From Flavobacteriaceae bacterium (GTDB lineage: Bacteria; Bacteroidota; Bacteroidia; Flavobacteriales; Flavobacteriaceae): DNA of 64,000 nucleotides. Shown here piece after piece: positions 35,342 to 43,790 of this stretch. Position numbers and translations under genes: made by a program. The notes under the pieces are model-generated. The model was not told the origin of the DNA and searched no databases. It saw only the letters and a list, made by a program, of their open reading frames with translations. Location of the stretch: positions 62,001 to 126,000 of the forward strand of contig CANKZI010000001.1 of assembly GCA_947488595.1 (NCBI GenBank), in the 5' to 3' direction. The first letter of the stretch is position 1. Every line of letters starts with the position of its first letter.

Positions 35342-36693
35342 TGAAAAACAAAACAGGCAGGTATTCGGGCTATATTAGGCCATTCTCTTACGCATTGGAT
35401 TTGATGATAATTAATTTATTGTCTTATTTAATGCTTTCTAGCGCTTTTTTTTCGTTATATTTTATTGTTTTTATTTCACTTTCTTGGATAATTATCGCTA
35501 TTAACGTTGGTTTTTACGAGGTGTATAGGTTTACAAAAGTGGTAGCGATTCTAAATAAAATTGTCCGACAATTTGCGCTTTTCACTTTACTTTGTTATGC
35601 TTTTTCGGGATTTTATGTAAAAAATTCTGATTCACAAGCGACGCTACAATATACTGTTGCTGCAATTGGTAGCATCGCGGTACTAAAACTTTTCATTTAT
35701 TATTTTTTGCGAAAATACCGTTCGCTTTTTGGCGGTAATTTTAGGAAAGTAGTATTGGTGGGAAGCGAAAAAAACACGGCACAACTTGCCGAATTTTTTA
35801 ATGAGAATCCAGATTATGGTTACAAATTGGTTCAATCTTTTGCTCTTGAAGGTGACAAAAAAGCACAAATCGAGGCTTGTTTTTCGTTTGTTACTAAAGA
35901 ACAAATAGACGAAATTTATTGTTCCATGGCCGATTTGACCAATTATCAAATAGACAATTTTATAGATTTTTCGGACAATAATTTAAAAATATTAAAATTT
36001 TTACCAGACAACAAAGAGTTTTTTGCACGCAATCTTAAGCTGGATTATTACGGTTATATTCCGATTGTGTCGTTGCGAAATATTCCGCTAGATGACACGA
36101 TCAATCAAGTAATAAAACGCACTTTTGACGTTGTTTTTTCATTAATAATAATCGTTGGTGTACTTTTTTGGCTGATTCCAATTCTTGCCGTTGTAATCAA
36201 ATTAGAGTCCAAAGGCCCCGTTTTTTTTAGGCAAAAACGAAACGGGTTGAATTATCACGAATTCAATTGTTATAAGTTTCGTTCAATGACACTTAATGAA
36301 ATTGCCGATCTGGAGCAAGTTTCTAAAAACGACCCCAGAATTACAAAAACTGGGCGGTTCATGCGAAAAACAAGTATAGATGAATTGCCACAATTTTTTA
36401 ATGTTTTGTTGGGCGACATGTCTGTAGTTGGGCCCCGACCACACATGGTCAGTCACACCGAGATGTATGCCAAGCGTATTGATAAATTTATGGTACGTCA
36501 TTTTATAAAACCAGGCATTACCGGATTGGCGCAAACCAACGGATTTAGAGGCGAAGTAGAAAACGACAAAGACATTATTTATCGCGTAAAATATGATATT
36601 TTTTATATGGAAAATTGGTCGATTTTATTGGATGTAAAAATAATTTTCATGACGCTTGTCAATGCTATTAAAGGAGATATCAAAGCCTATTAA
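35341..36693 (+). CDS. polyprenyl glycosylphosphotransferase (initiating enzyme)
   Basis: 450 residues. Four to five N-terminal membrane helices (about 15-105), a CoA-binding-like Rossmann domain (about 130-240), another hydrophobic helix (about 265-290) and a C-terminal bacterial sugar transferase domain with KRTFDVVFSLIII, SKGPVFFRQKRNG, CYKFRSM and TSIDELPQFFNVL motifs. It transfers a sugar-1-phosphate to undecaprenyl phosphate to begin repeat-unit synthesis (WcaJ/WbaP type). Glucose- versus galactose-1-phosphate cannot be decided. Coupled to the UXS gene by a one-base overlap. Confidence 0.92.
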   Translation: MKNKTGRYSGYIRPFSYALDLMIINLLSYLMLSSAFFSLYFIVFISLSWIIIAINVGFYEVYRFTKVVAILNKIVRQFALFTLLCYAFSGFYVKNSDSQATLQYTVAAIGSIAVLKLFIYYFLRKYRSLFGGNFRKVVLVGSEKNTAQLAEFFNENPDYGYKLVQSFALEGDKKAQIEACFSFVTKEQIDEIYCSMADLTNYQIDNFIDFSDNNLKILKFLPDNKEFFARNLKLDYYGYIPIVSLRNIPLDDTINQVIKRTFDVVFSLIIIVGVLFWLIPILAVVIKLESKGPVFFRQKRNGLNYHEFNCYKFRSMTLNEIADLEQVSKNDPRITKTGRFMRKTSIDELPQFFNVLLGDMSVVGPRPHMVSHTEMYAKRIDKFMVRHFIKPGITGLAQTNGFRGEVENDKDIIYRVKYDIFYMENWSILLDVKIIFMTLVNAIKGDIKAY

Positions 36694-36694
36694 A

Positions 36695-37465
36695 ATGGAA
36701 AAAGTTTCCATAATTACGCCAACTTTTAATTCCGAAAAATTCATTTCCGAAACCATACAATCGGTTCAAAACCAAAGCCATAAAAACTGGGAAATGATTG
36801 TTGTCGACGATGGTTCAACTGATAAAACAAAAGCAATCGTTAGTCATTTTGCCTTAAATGATTCAAGAATTAAACTTTTTGAATTGCAAAAGAATTCAGG
36901 AGCGGGCGTCGCAAGAAATTTTGCTTTGTCAAAAACCTCAGGTCGTTATATTACTTTTTTAGACGCCGATGATTTATGGCGACCTGAAAAATTGGCCAAA
37001 CAAATTGACTATTTGAAAAGCAACAATTTGTATTTTACTTTTTGTTTCTATGATTGTATTGATGAAGATGGAAATCCGTTAAACAAGCGTGTTGAAGCTC
37101 CGAAAACCTTAAGTTATAGACAGTTGTTTTTTTGCAATTTTGTTGGTAATTTGACGGGTATTTATGATGCAAATTACTTTGGTAAAATTCCAATTTCTTC
37201 CATTCGAAAACGCCAAGATTGGATGATGTGGCTTGTAATCTTAAAAAAAATAGAAATAGTACATCCGCTACGCGAAAGTTTAGCAATTTATCGCATTAGG
37301 AAAGGCTCAATATCGGCTTCAAAATTAGATTTATTAGCACATAATTTTGCCGTTTACCACCATTTTCATAGTCTTAATAAAGTTGTTTCGGTTTTTTGTA
37401 TGATGGGTTTTTTGTTCATACAATTGTTTGTCAAGCCTTTTTATATCAAGAAATTAAAGAAATAA
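36695..37465 (+). CDS. family 2 glycosyltransferase
   Basis: 256 residues starting at ATG 36695 (MEKVSIITPTFNSEKF), one base after the preceding stop. GT-A fold with VDDGSTD (about 34-40), the metal-binding LDADD (about 89-93) and a C-terminal hydrophobic anchor (about 229-248). This resembles enzymes of the WaaE/KdtX or TuaG kind that extend a glycan chain; the sugar is unknown. Its 3' end overlaps the convergent CapK-like gene by 20 bases. Confidence 0.88.
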   Translation: MEKVSIITPTFNSEKFISETIQSVQNQSHKNWEMIVVDDGSTDKTKAIVSHFALNDSRIKLFELQKNSGAGVARNFALSKTSGRYITFLDADDLWRPEKLAKQIDYLKSNNLYFTFCFYDCIDEDGNPLNKRVEAPKTLSYRQLFFCNFVGNLTGIYDANYFGKIPISSIRKRQDWMMWLVILKKIEIVHPLRESLAIYRIRKGSISASKLDLLAHNFAVYHHFHSLNKVVSVFCMMGFLFIQLFVKPFYIKKLKK

Positions 37466-38759
37466 ATTGTTTCAGTTTGCCGCGATTTGTTCTTTCTAAA
37501 AATGGTTTTCTAATGAAAATGAAATCCAAATTGGGTTCCAAATACAATGCAATGGCGCTTTCAATTCTTTGTATTTGTGTTTCCGAAAGTACATTTTCAC
37601 TCACATATTCCACTTCGAAACAGTTTGTTTTTGTTTGTTTGATAATGAATTCCTTGACATTCCCGTCATCTTCGATTATGCTTTTGGTAACATAATAAAA
37701 AGTCAAACCAGGCGCTTTTTTACCGCTTGGCAAAACAGCCACATCATTCGTACGGCCAATTAATTTTTTCAGAATTGGTTTTTGAAAAGTACTCTTTTCA
37801 TCCAAAATTCCAATATCTCCAATATCATATCTGATAAAAGGATGCGCTTTGTTGAACAAGGAAGTGATTACGATGCGACCTTCTTTCCCGTAAGGCAACA
37901 CTTTATTTTCATGGTCAAGAATTTCTACAAATAAAGTTTCAGCGTTCACTTGCCATTCGTTATCTGAATTTTGAAAAGCAATCAAATCGAGTTCTGAAGC
38001 ACCGTATTCATTGACAATCGGAATGCCAAATTGCTGTTCCAAAAGCAGTTTGTCTTCTTCAAAAAGCATTTCAGAAGTAACCATGCACACTTTTAGTGTA
38101 GGACAAATGGTCTTTAAAACAACATTTTTTTGACGTAAAAATTTGGCGAACAAAACAATCGAAGAGGTATAACCATTAATGTAATTGAATTTCTTTTTTT
38201 GGAATTGTATCAAAAAGCCTTCTAAAACCGAATCTGACATATCAAAAATGGTAAATCGAAAGCGGTTGCTCAAAAAATCTTTGAAACGCTCTTTTTTATT
38301 GCCCAAAAAATCTAATGGAATGCCATAAAACCGCGCTTGATAAGAGGTATTGAAATCAATATGATACCATCCAAAACGGTAAATATTGGAAGCCCAAGTT
38401 AGCGCATGACTGTACTTGTCTTTGGCAAAAATAAATGGATCGCCGCTGGAACCAGATGTTTTGTTGACATAGATTTTTTTTTCAGAAAAACCATTGGAAA
38501 GTCTTTCAGATAAAGGTTTTTGTAATTTTTTTTTGTTTAAAACAGGTAAATCATGCCAGTTTTCGAGTTTTTCAAATCCGCATAAATTTTTGTAAAAAGG
38601 GTTGTTTTGAAGATGAAAAGCTACGATTTCCTGTTTTTTATTTTCGATAAAAATGCGATGTTCTTCTTCAGAAAAAGCGACAATTTTAGCCAATTCGGCT
38701 TTAGCTTCCTGTATCGGAAAGCCATTTATTTTTAAAGAAAAATCAAAAAGTGGAAACAT
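37446..38759 (-). CDS. CapK/PaaK-like adenylate-forming enzyme
   Basis: 437 residues. I trim to ATG 38759 (MFPLFDFSLKINGFPI) because the longer frame runs over a -7 element. The ATP-binding motif KTSGSSGDPFIFAKD (about 99-113) and YDIGDIG (about 317-323) mark the phenylacetate-CoA ligase superfamily. CapK-type members sit in capsule clusters and probably activate an acyl or amino acid group for glycan modification; phenylacetate metabolism is unlikely since no paa operon is here. It is read leftward, ending inside the GT2 gene. Confidence 0.82.
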   Translation of the reverse strand: MFPLFDFSLKINGFPIQEAKAELAKIVAFSEEEHRIFIENKKQEIVAFHLQNNPFYKNLCGFEKLENWHDLPVLNKKKLQKPLSERLSNGFSEKKIYVNKTSGSSGDPFIFAKDKYSHALTWASNIYRFGWYHIDFNTSYQARFYGIPLDFLGNKKERFKDFLSNRFRFTIFDMSDSVLEGFLIQFQKKKFNYINGYTSSIVLFAKFLRQKNVVLKTICPTLKVCMVTSEMLFEEDKLLLEQQFGIPIVNEYGASELDLIAFQNSDNEWQVNAETLFVEILDHENKVLPYGKEGRIVITSLFNKAHPFIRYDIGDIGILDEKSTFQKPILKKLIGRTNDVAVLPSGKKAPGLTFYYVTKSIIEDDGNVKEFIIKQTKTNCFEVEYVSENVLSETQIQRIESAIALYLEPNLDFIFIRKPFLERTNRGKLKQFISLIS

Positions 38760-38774
38760 TAGTGCGCTTTTTAC

Positions 38775-38782
38775 CAAAATTA
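38775..38782 (-). promoter_or_regulatory. -7 element of the CapK-like gene
   Basis: Minus-strand TAATTTTG (plus CAAAATTA), 15 bases before ATG 38759; supports the trimmed start and a very short leader. Confidence 0.5.
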
Positions 38783-38857
38783 TAAAACCACAACAACTTA
38801 TTACCTTAAATAAACATATTTTTTCAAAAACATTTATTTTTACAGTCCAAAACCAAC

Positions 38858-38865
38858 TATTTTTG
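38858..38865 (+). promoter_or_regulatory. purD promoter, -7 element
   Basis: TATTTTTG, 20 bases before the purD ATG. No well-spaced TTG seen. Confidence 0.5.
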
Positions 38866-38885
38866 CAGAAATAAAACAACACAAA

Positions 38886-40157
38886 ATGACAATTTTACTA
38901 CTTGGATCTGGTGGACGCGAACATGCTTTGGCTTGGAAAATGCTTCAAAGTTCATTGTGCTCAAAGTTATTTGTTGCGCCAGGAAATGCAGGAACCGAAA
39001 TCATTGCGAAAAATATTGATTTAAAACCAACCGATTTTGAGGCGATTAAAAAATTTTCGATTCAAGAAAATGTTGACATGGTCGTTGTTGGCCCAGAAGA
39101 TCCCTTGGTTTTGGGAATTTATGATTTTTTCAAAAATGACGAAAATATAAAACACATTCCGGTTATTGGTCCCTCTAAACAAGGCGCACAGTTGGAAGGC
39201 AGTAAAGAATTTGCCAAAGAGTTCTTGGTAAAGAACAAAATCCCTACAGCTGCTTATTCGAGTTTTACCAAGGCAACAATTGAAGAAGGTTGCGCTTTTT
39301 TAGAAACTTTGCCGCCGCCTTTTGTTTTAAAAGCAGATGGTTTGGCCGCTGGGAAAGGGGTTTTGATTATTCGAGATTTAGCAGAAGCAAAAACAGAATT
39401 GCGCGCAATGTTGGTTGATGAAAAATTTGGTACCGCAAGCTCAAAAGTGGTTATAGAAGAATTTTTGGACGGCATAGAACTGAGTTGTTTTGTATTGACG
39501 GATGGAAAAAATTACAAAATACTGCCTACTGCCAAAGATTACAAACGAATAGGCGAGGGCGACACGGGTTTGAATACTGGCGGAATGGGGGCGGTTTCGC
39601 CAGTACCATTTGCAGATGCAGTTTTATTAGAAAAAATAGAAAATAGAATTGTAAAACCTACTATTTTAGGCTTACAAAAAGATGAAATTGAATACAAAGG
39701 CTTTATTTTTATTGGCCTAATTAATGTAAAAGGTGAACCTATTGTAATTGAATATAATGTGAGAATGGGTGATCCTGAAACAGAAGTGGTTATTCCGAGG
39801 TTACAATCTGATTTGGTTGCTTTGTTTGTTGCGGTTGCCAATGAAAAGCTAGATGAGATTGAAATAGAAATTGATAGCAGAAGCGCCACAACAATTATGT
39901 TGGTTTCTGGCGGTTACCCTGAAGATTATGAAAAAGGAAAAGTGATTTTGGGAATAGAAAACGTGCAAGATGCTTTGGTTTTTCACGCTGGAACTAAAAC
40001 CGAAAACGGCAAAGTCGTAAGCAATGGCGGTAGGGTATTGGCTATAACGTCTTTTGGGAATGGTTATGAAGAAGCCATAAAAAAATCTTATCAAAATATA
40101 GAAAAGCTACATTTTGATAAGATGTATTTTAGAAAAGATATTGGATTTGATCTTTAA
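38886..40157 (+). CDS. purD: phosphoribosylamine--glycine ligase
   Basis: Second step of de novo purine synthesis: joins glycine to 5-phosphoribosylamine with ATP. 423 residues, standard length. N-terminal LLLGSGGREHALAWK (3-17), ATP-grasp core with KADGLAAGKGV (about 148-158), and EYNVRMGDPETE (about 294-305) are intact. It has its own promoter, lies at the right edge of the polysaccharide locus and ends seven bases from a convergent small membrane gene with no clear terminator between. Confidence 0.97.
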   Translation: MTILLLGSGGREHALAWKMLQSSLCSKLFVAPGNAGTEIIAKNIDLKPTDFEAIKKFSIQENVDMVVVGPEDPLVLGIYDFFKNDENIKHIPVIGPSKQGAQLEGSKEFAKEFLVKNKIPTAAYSSFTKATIEEGCAFLETLPPPFVLKADGLAAGKGVLIIRDLAEAKTELRAMLVDEKFGTASSKVVIEEFLDGIELSCFVLTDGKNYKILPTAKDYKRIGEGDTGLNTGGMGAVSPVPFADAVLLEKIENRIVKPTILGLQKDEIEYKGFIFIGLINVKGEPIVIEYNVRMGDPETEVVIPRLQSDLVALFVAVANEKLDEIEIEIDSRSATTIMLVSGGYPEDYEKGKVILGIENVQDALVFHAGTKTENGKVVSNGGRVLAITSFGNGYEEAIKKSYQNIEKLHFDKMYFRKDIGFDL

Positions 40158-40164
40158 AAATCGA

Positions 40165-40395
40165 TTATTTTAAGAAAGAATGTGCGGTTGTATCTTGCGT
40201 TCCTTCGCCTTTTTCGTCGTGCAAACGCAATTGTTTGATCCAATAAACCATCGCAGAAGCGCAAATAATCATAAAAATCCAATTCAAAGCATTGGCAACA
40301 AACCAATTACTAAGCTCTAAACCTCTTAAAAAATCCAATGGTTTGAACAAAAAATCAACGAATAAAGTCTGTATTCCTTCAAAAAATCCTTTCAT
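40165..40395 (-). CDS. small membrane protein, DUF6341-like
   Basis: 76 residues. One clear membrane helix (about 37-57, LNWIFMIICASAMVYWI) preceded by an amphipathic aromatic-rich segment and followed by a charged tail (KGEGTQDTTAHSFLK). I recall it as the flavobacterial family DUF6341, unverified. It is divergent from the DUF6427-like gene; function unknown. A TANNTTTG element sits 29 bases upstream. Confidence 0.65.
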   Translation of the reverse strand: MKGFFEGIQTLFVDFLFKPLDFLRGLELSNWFVANALNWIFMIICASAMVYWIKQLRLHDEKGEGTQDTTAHSFLK

Positions 40396-40423
40396 CTTAG
40401 TACAAGTATTATATTTACAGTCA

Positions 40424-40431
40424 CAAAAGTA
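40424..40431 (-). promoter_or_regulatory. -7 element of the DUF6341-like gene
   Basis: Minus-strand TACTTTTG (plus CAAAAGTA), in the 48-base divergent spacer. Confidence 0.45.
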
Positions 40432-40443
40432 TAAAATATCCTT

Positions 40444-41373
40444 ATGATTACAACTATTTTTAGCAAATCAACACCAATTAATTATATACTGGTTACAAGT
40501 TTGCTGGTGGTTGGCTTTTTTTTACTTCAAATGCAAGACCTAGCGTGGATGGACTCGGTTTTTGGCTTCATAAAAAAAATAGGTATTCTTGCATTATTAA
40601 TTGCGTCGCTTTTTATTACAAATTTTGTAACCAAGCGCAACGGAATGAGCAAAGACAATACTTTTCCGTTTTTATTCTATTTTTTATTTTTGATTTTGTT
40701 TCCGTCAAGTTTAAATTACACAGCGCTAATCGTCTCCAATTTTTTCATTTTATTGGCCCTTCGAAGATTATTTTCGTTACAGTCATTGGTCACTCCGAAA
40801 GAGAAAATTTTTGATGCATCAATTTGGATTTTTATTGCAGCCTTATTTCATTTTTGGAGCATTCTTTTTATTTTGTTGGTTTTTGTATCGATAATTCTGC
40901 ACGTTTCTAGAGATTACAGAAATTGGGTTTTGCCATACATCGCTTTATTTGCGGTAACCATAATTTTTTTGTTGGTGGCTATATTATCCGACAAAATGCT
41001 GATTGATGGTTTATTTGAAGATACACAGGTTTATTTTGAATTTGACTATTTTACAAATAAATATCAAAATATAGCGCTATCAATTTATGCTGCTCTGGCT
41101 GTTTTGTTTTTGTTTTCACAAGTTTTTTCGTTATCCAATAAACCTTTGATTTTGCATGCATCGTATAAAAAAATCATACTTGCGTTTGCAATCGGAGTTG
41201 TTGTATTTGTGATTTCGCCAAATAAAACTAACAGTATTTTAATTTATACTTTTATGCCTTTGGCGGTAATGGCTACGAGTTATATTGAAGGAATTCAAGT
41301 AAAATGGATAAAAGAAGTAACTGCTTTGATTGTGCTGCTTTTGTGTTTGATGTGTTTTGTTTTTCAGTTATAA
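40444..41373 (+). CDS. multi-pass membrane protein, DUF6427-like
   Basis: 309 residues with about nine to ten membrane helices and almost no soluble domain. The N-terminus MITTIFSKSTPINYILV fits my memory of DUF6427, a flavobacterial family of unknown function that I believe neighbours upp and a DUF6341 gene. No catalytic motif is visible. Its last codon and stop (TTATAA) are shared with the convergent upp gene, because the hexamer is its own reverse complement. Confidence 0.7.
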   Translation: MITTIFSKSTPINYILVTSLLVVGFFLLQMQDLAWMDSVFGFIKKIGILALLIASLFITNFVTKRNGMSKDNTFPFLFYFLFLILFPSSLNYTALIVSNFFILLALRRLFSLQSLVTPKEKIFDASIWIFIAALFHFWSILFILLVFVSIILHVSRDYRNWVLPYIALFAVTIIFLLVAILSDKMLIDGLFEDTQVYFEFDYFTNKYQNIALSIYAALAVLFLFSQVFSLSNKPLILHASYKKIILAFAIGVVVFVISPNKTNSILIYTFMPLAVMATSYIEGIQVKWIKEVTALIVLLLCLMCFVFQL

Positions 41374-42021
41374 TTTATTGCCGTAAGCCAAATCTCCCGC
41401 ATCGCCAAGACCCGGAACAATGTAGTTTTTTTCGTTTAATTTTTCGTCTAAAGTTGCTACCCAAAGATGACAATTGTTAGGCAAATGTGCTTCAAGATAA
41501 GCAATGCCTTCGGGCGCTGCGATGACCACGGCAATATGAATTTCTGTTGGTGTTCCTTTTTCTAATAACTTATTAAAAACCGCAACCATTGATTGTCCTG
41601 TTGCCAACATTGGGTCGATAAGCAATAAATTTTTATTTTCAATGGATGGAACCGCTTGGTATTCGACTTTTATTTCAAAATCAGCATCGTTTTTGGCATG
41701 GTAGCGGTAAGCCGAAACGAAACCGTTTTCGGCATTGTCAAAATAATTTAAGAAACCCAAGTGCAAAGGCAATCCGGCTCGTAAAATCGAGCACAAAACC
41801 AACTCATCTTTAATTTCGGTCGTTTTTTTAATGCCAAGCGGTGTTTGAATTTCGATGTTTTTATAATTCAAATCTTTGCTCAATTCATAAGCCATAATTT
41901 CGCCAATTCGTTCAATATTCCGACGAAAGCGCATACTGTCATTTTGCACCTTTACGTTTCTAATTTGACCTAAAAAATGATTTAGAATACTATTCGATTG
42001 GGAGAGATAATGGATTTGCAT
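41368..42021 (-). CDS. upp: uracil phosphoribosyltransferase
   Basis: Salvages uracil to UMP with PRPP. 217 residues from ATG 42021 (MQIHYLSQSNSILNHFLGQIRN); the longer frame begins near the adjacent divergent gene and covers promoter sequence. The PRPP loop LLIDPMLATGQSM (about 127-139) and the C-terminal uracil-binding YIVPGLGDAGDLAYG (about 200-214) are intact. It is divergent from the DUF4254 gene, sharing a palindromic promoter region, and ends against the DUF6427-like gene with a six-base overlap. Confidence 0.95.
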   Translation of the reverse strand: MQIHYLSQSNSILNHFLGQIRNVKVQNDSMRFRRNIERIGEIMAYELSKDLNYKNIEIQTPLGIKKTTEIKDELVLCSILRAGLPLHLGFLNYFDNAENGFVSAYRYHAKNDADFEIKVEYQAVPSIENKNLLLIDPMLATGQSMVAVFNKLLEKGTPTEIHIAVVIAAPEGIAYLEAHLPNNCHLWVATLDEKLNEKNYIVPGLGDAGDLAYGNKL

Positions 42022-42036
42022 ATTTTGGTTTACGAT

Positions 42037-42087
42037 TTGAAAACTAATCTTTTTAAAAGTATATTTGTGTTTTAAAATACAAATATA
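42037..42087. promoter_or_regulatory. overlapping divergent promoters upp / DUF4254 gene
   Basis: Rightward: TTG 42037-42039, 20-base spacer, TATATTTG 42060-42067, start expected near 42073. Leftward: TATATTTG on the minus strand at 42080-42087. The two -7 boxes form a near-perfect 28-base inverted repeat (42060-42087), so polymerase could bind in only one direction at a time. Confidence 0.6.
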
Positions 42088-42692
42088 TGTTTTCAAATTT
42101 AGCTTATTCCGTTTTCGAACAAAGTATTCGTGATTACCATCAATTTGACAGTGTTGATCAGCCTATAAACAATCCATTCACTAAAGATCAATTTGAACAT
42201 TTATTGTATTTAAAAAATTGGATTGATACCGTGCAATGGCATTTTGAAGATATTATTCGAGATCCTAATATTGATCCAATTGCTGCATTGACATTGAAAA
42301 GAAAAATTGATGCCTCAAACCAAGAGCGTACCGATATGGTAGAATATATTGATGGTTATTTTCTTAAGAAATTCAGTCATGCAAACGTAAAAGCAGGAGC
42401 AAAAATCAATTCAGAAAGTCCCGCTTGGGCATTTGATAGGTTGTCGATTTTGGCACTAAAAATTTACCACATGAATGAAGAGGCCAATCGAAAAGAAGCT
42501 TCACAAGACCATCGCGACAAATGTCAGGCAAAATTAAATGTGCTTTTGGAACAAAGAACCGATTTGTCAACCGCGATTGATGATTTATTGCACGACATAG
42601 AAAACGGAGATAAATTCATGAAAGTGTACAAGCAAATGAAAATGTATAACGACGATGAATTGAATCCAGTTTTGTATCAGAATAAAAAGTAA
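42087..42692 (+). CDS. DUF4254 protein
   Basis: 201 residues, soluble and helical, no membrane segment. The N-terminal part with NPFTKDQFEHLLYLKNWIDTVQWHFEDIIRDP (spread over about 30-62) matches what I recall for DUF4254, a family of unknown function usually placed before a heptosyltransferase. That is the case here: the GT9 gene begins directly at its stop codon. A role with LPS-type glycosyltransfer is therefore suggested by context only. Confidence 0.8.
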   Translation: MFSNLAYSVFEQSIRDYHQFDSVDQPINNPFTKDQFEHLLYLKNWIDTVQWHFEDIIRDPNIDPIAALTLKRKIDASNQERTDMVEYIDGYFLKKFSHANVKAGAKINSESPAWAFDRLSILALKIYHMNEEANRKEASQDHRDKCQAKLNVLLEQRTDLSTAIDDLLHDIENGDKFMKVYKQMKMYNDDELNPVLYQNKK

Positions 42693-43739
42693 TTGCCAAA
42701 ACCAATCCAACATATTGTGGTCATTCGCCTTTCTGCAATGGGAGATGTCGCCATGACGGTCCCCGTTATTCGTGCTTTTGTTGAACAAAATGAAAAAGTA
42801 AAAATTACAGTAATTTCTAGGCCGTTTTTCAAAGCGTTTTTTGACGGAATCGACAATGTAAATTTCTTCGCTGTAGATTTAAAAAAACGTCACAAAGGTT
42901 TTGTAGGTTTGTTAAGATTGTATGCTGATTTGAAGACGCTAAATGCCGATGCTATTGCCGATTTGCACAACGTTTTGCGTTCTAAAATCATTCGAGGTTT
43001 ATTCGCTTTAAGCGGAAAAAAAGTAGCGTTTACCAAAAAAGGAAGAGAAGAGAAACGCGCATTAACACGAGCTGAAAATAAAGTTTTTAAGCCATTAAGA
43101 CCGATGGTAGAAAGACACGTTGACTCTTTTAAAACGCTTGGTTTTTCATTAGATTTAGAGCAGCCAAAATTTACTGAAAAAGCAATTTTAGCAAATGAAA
43201 TTTTAGAGTTTTCAGGCGAAAAAACCACTGAAAAATGGATCGGAATTGCGCCTTTTGCGCAATACCAATCCAAAGTTTATCCGCAGGATTTAATGCAACA
43301 AGTTATCGATGATTTGGCGTCAAATCCAACGTATAAAATTTTTCTGTTTGGTGGAGGAAATAAGGAAATTGAAGCTTTAAATTTATTTGCTACAAATAAA
43401 AATAATGTCATCAATATTGCAGGAAAATTAAATTTAGAACAAGAATTGAAACTGATTTCGAATCTCGATGTAATGCTTTCCATGGATTCTGGCAACGCGC
43501 ACATTGCGGCAATGTTGGGTAAAAAAGTTATTACGCTTTGGGGCGCAACGCATCCTTATGCTGGATTCATGCCTTTCAACCAACCTATCGAAAACGCTTT
43601 GGTGGCCGATAGAATTCAGTTTCCAATGATACCAACATCAGTTTACGGAAACAAAAAAGTGGCAGGTTATGAAGACGCGATGCGAAGTATTTCACCTGAA
43701 AGTATAGTATTTACTGTGCAGTCGCAATTGGCAGTTTAA
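42693..43739 (+). CDS. family 9 glycosyltransferase (heptosyltransferase type)
   Basis: 348 residues. Starts with TTG placed immediately after the DUF4254 stop; no ATG lies closer than MGDVAM inside the conserved N-terminal block VVIRLSAMGDVAMTVPVIRAF, so TTG is needed. The C-terminal half has IGIAPFAQYQSKVYP, the FGGGNKE segment and SMDSGNAHIAAMLGKKVITLWGATHP (spread over about 266-291), typical of ADP-heptose transferases. In Bacteroidota these may add sugars to lipid A core. Strongly coupled to the DUF4254 gene. Confidence 0.88.
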   Translation: MPKPIQHIVVIRLSAMGDVAMTVPVIRAFVEQNEKVKITVISRPFFKAFFDGIDNVNFFAVDLKKRHKGFVGLLRLYADLKTLNADAIADLHNVLRSKIIRGLFALSGKKVAFTKKGREEKRALTRAENKVFKPLRPMVERHVDSFKTLGFSLDLEQPKFTEKAILANEILEFSGEKTTEKWIGIAPFAQYQSKVYPQDLMQQVIDDLASNPTYKIFLFGGGNKEIEALNLFATNKNNVINIAGKLNLEQELKLISNLDVMLSMDSGNAHIAAMLGKKVITLWGATHPYAGFMPFNQPIENALVADRIQFPMIPTSVYGNKKVAGYEDAMRSISPESIVFTVQSQLAV

Positions 43740-43790
43740 CACTAATAAATAATTGTTGAGTTTTTATCATAACCTAAAAACGATATCTAA

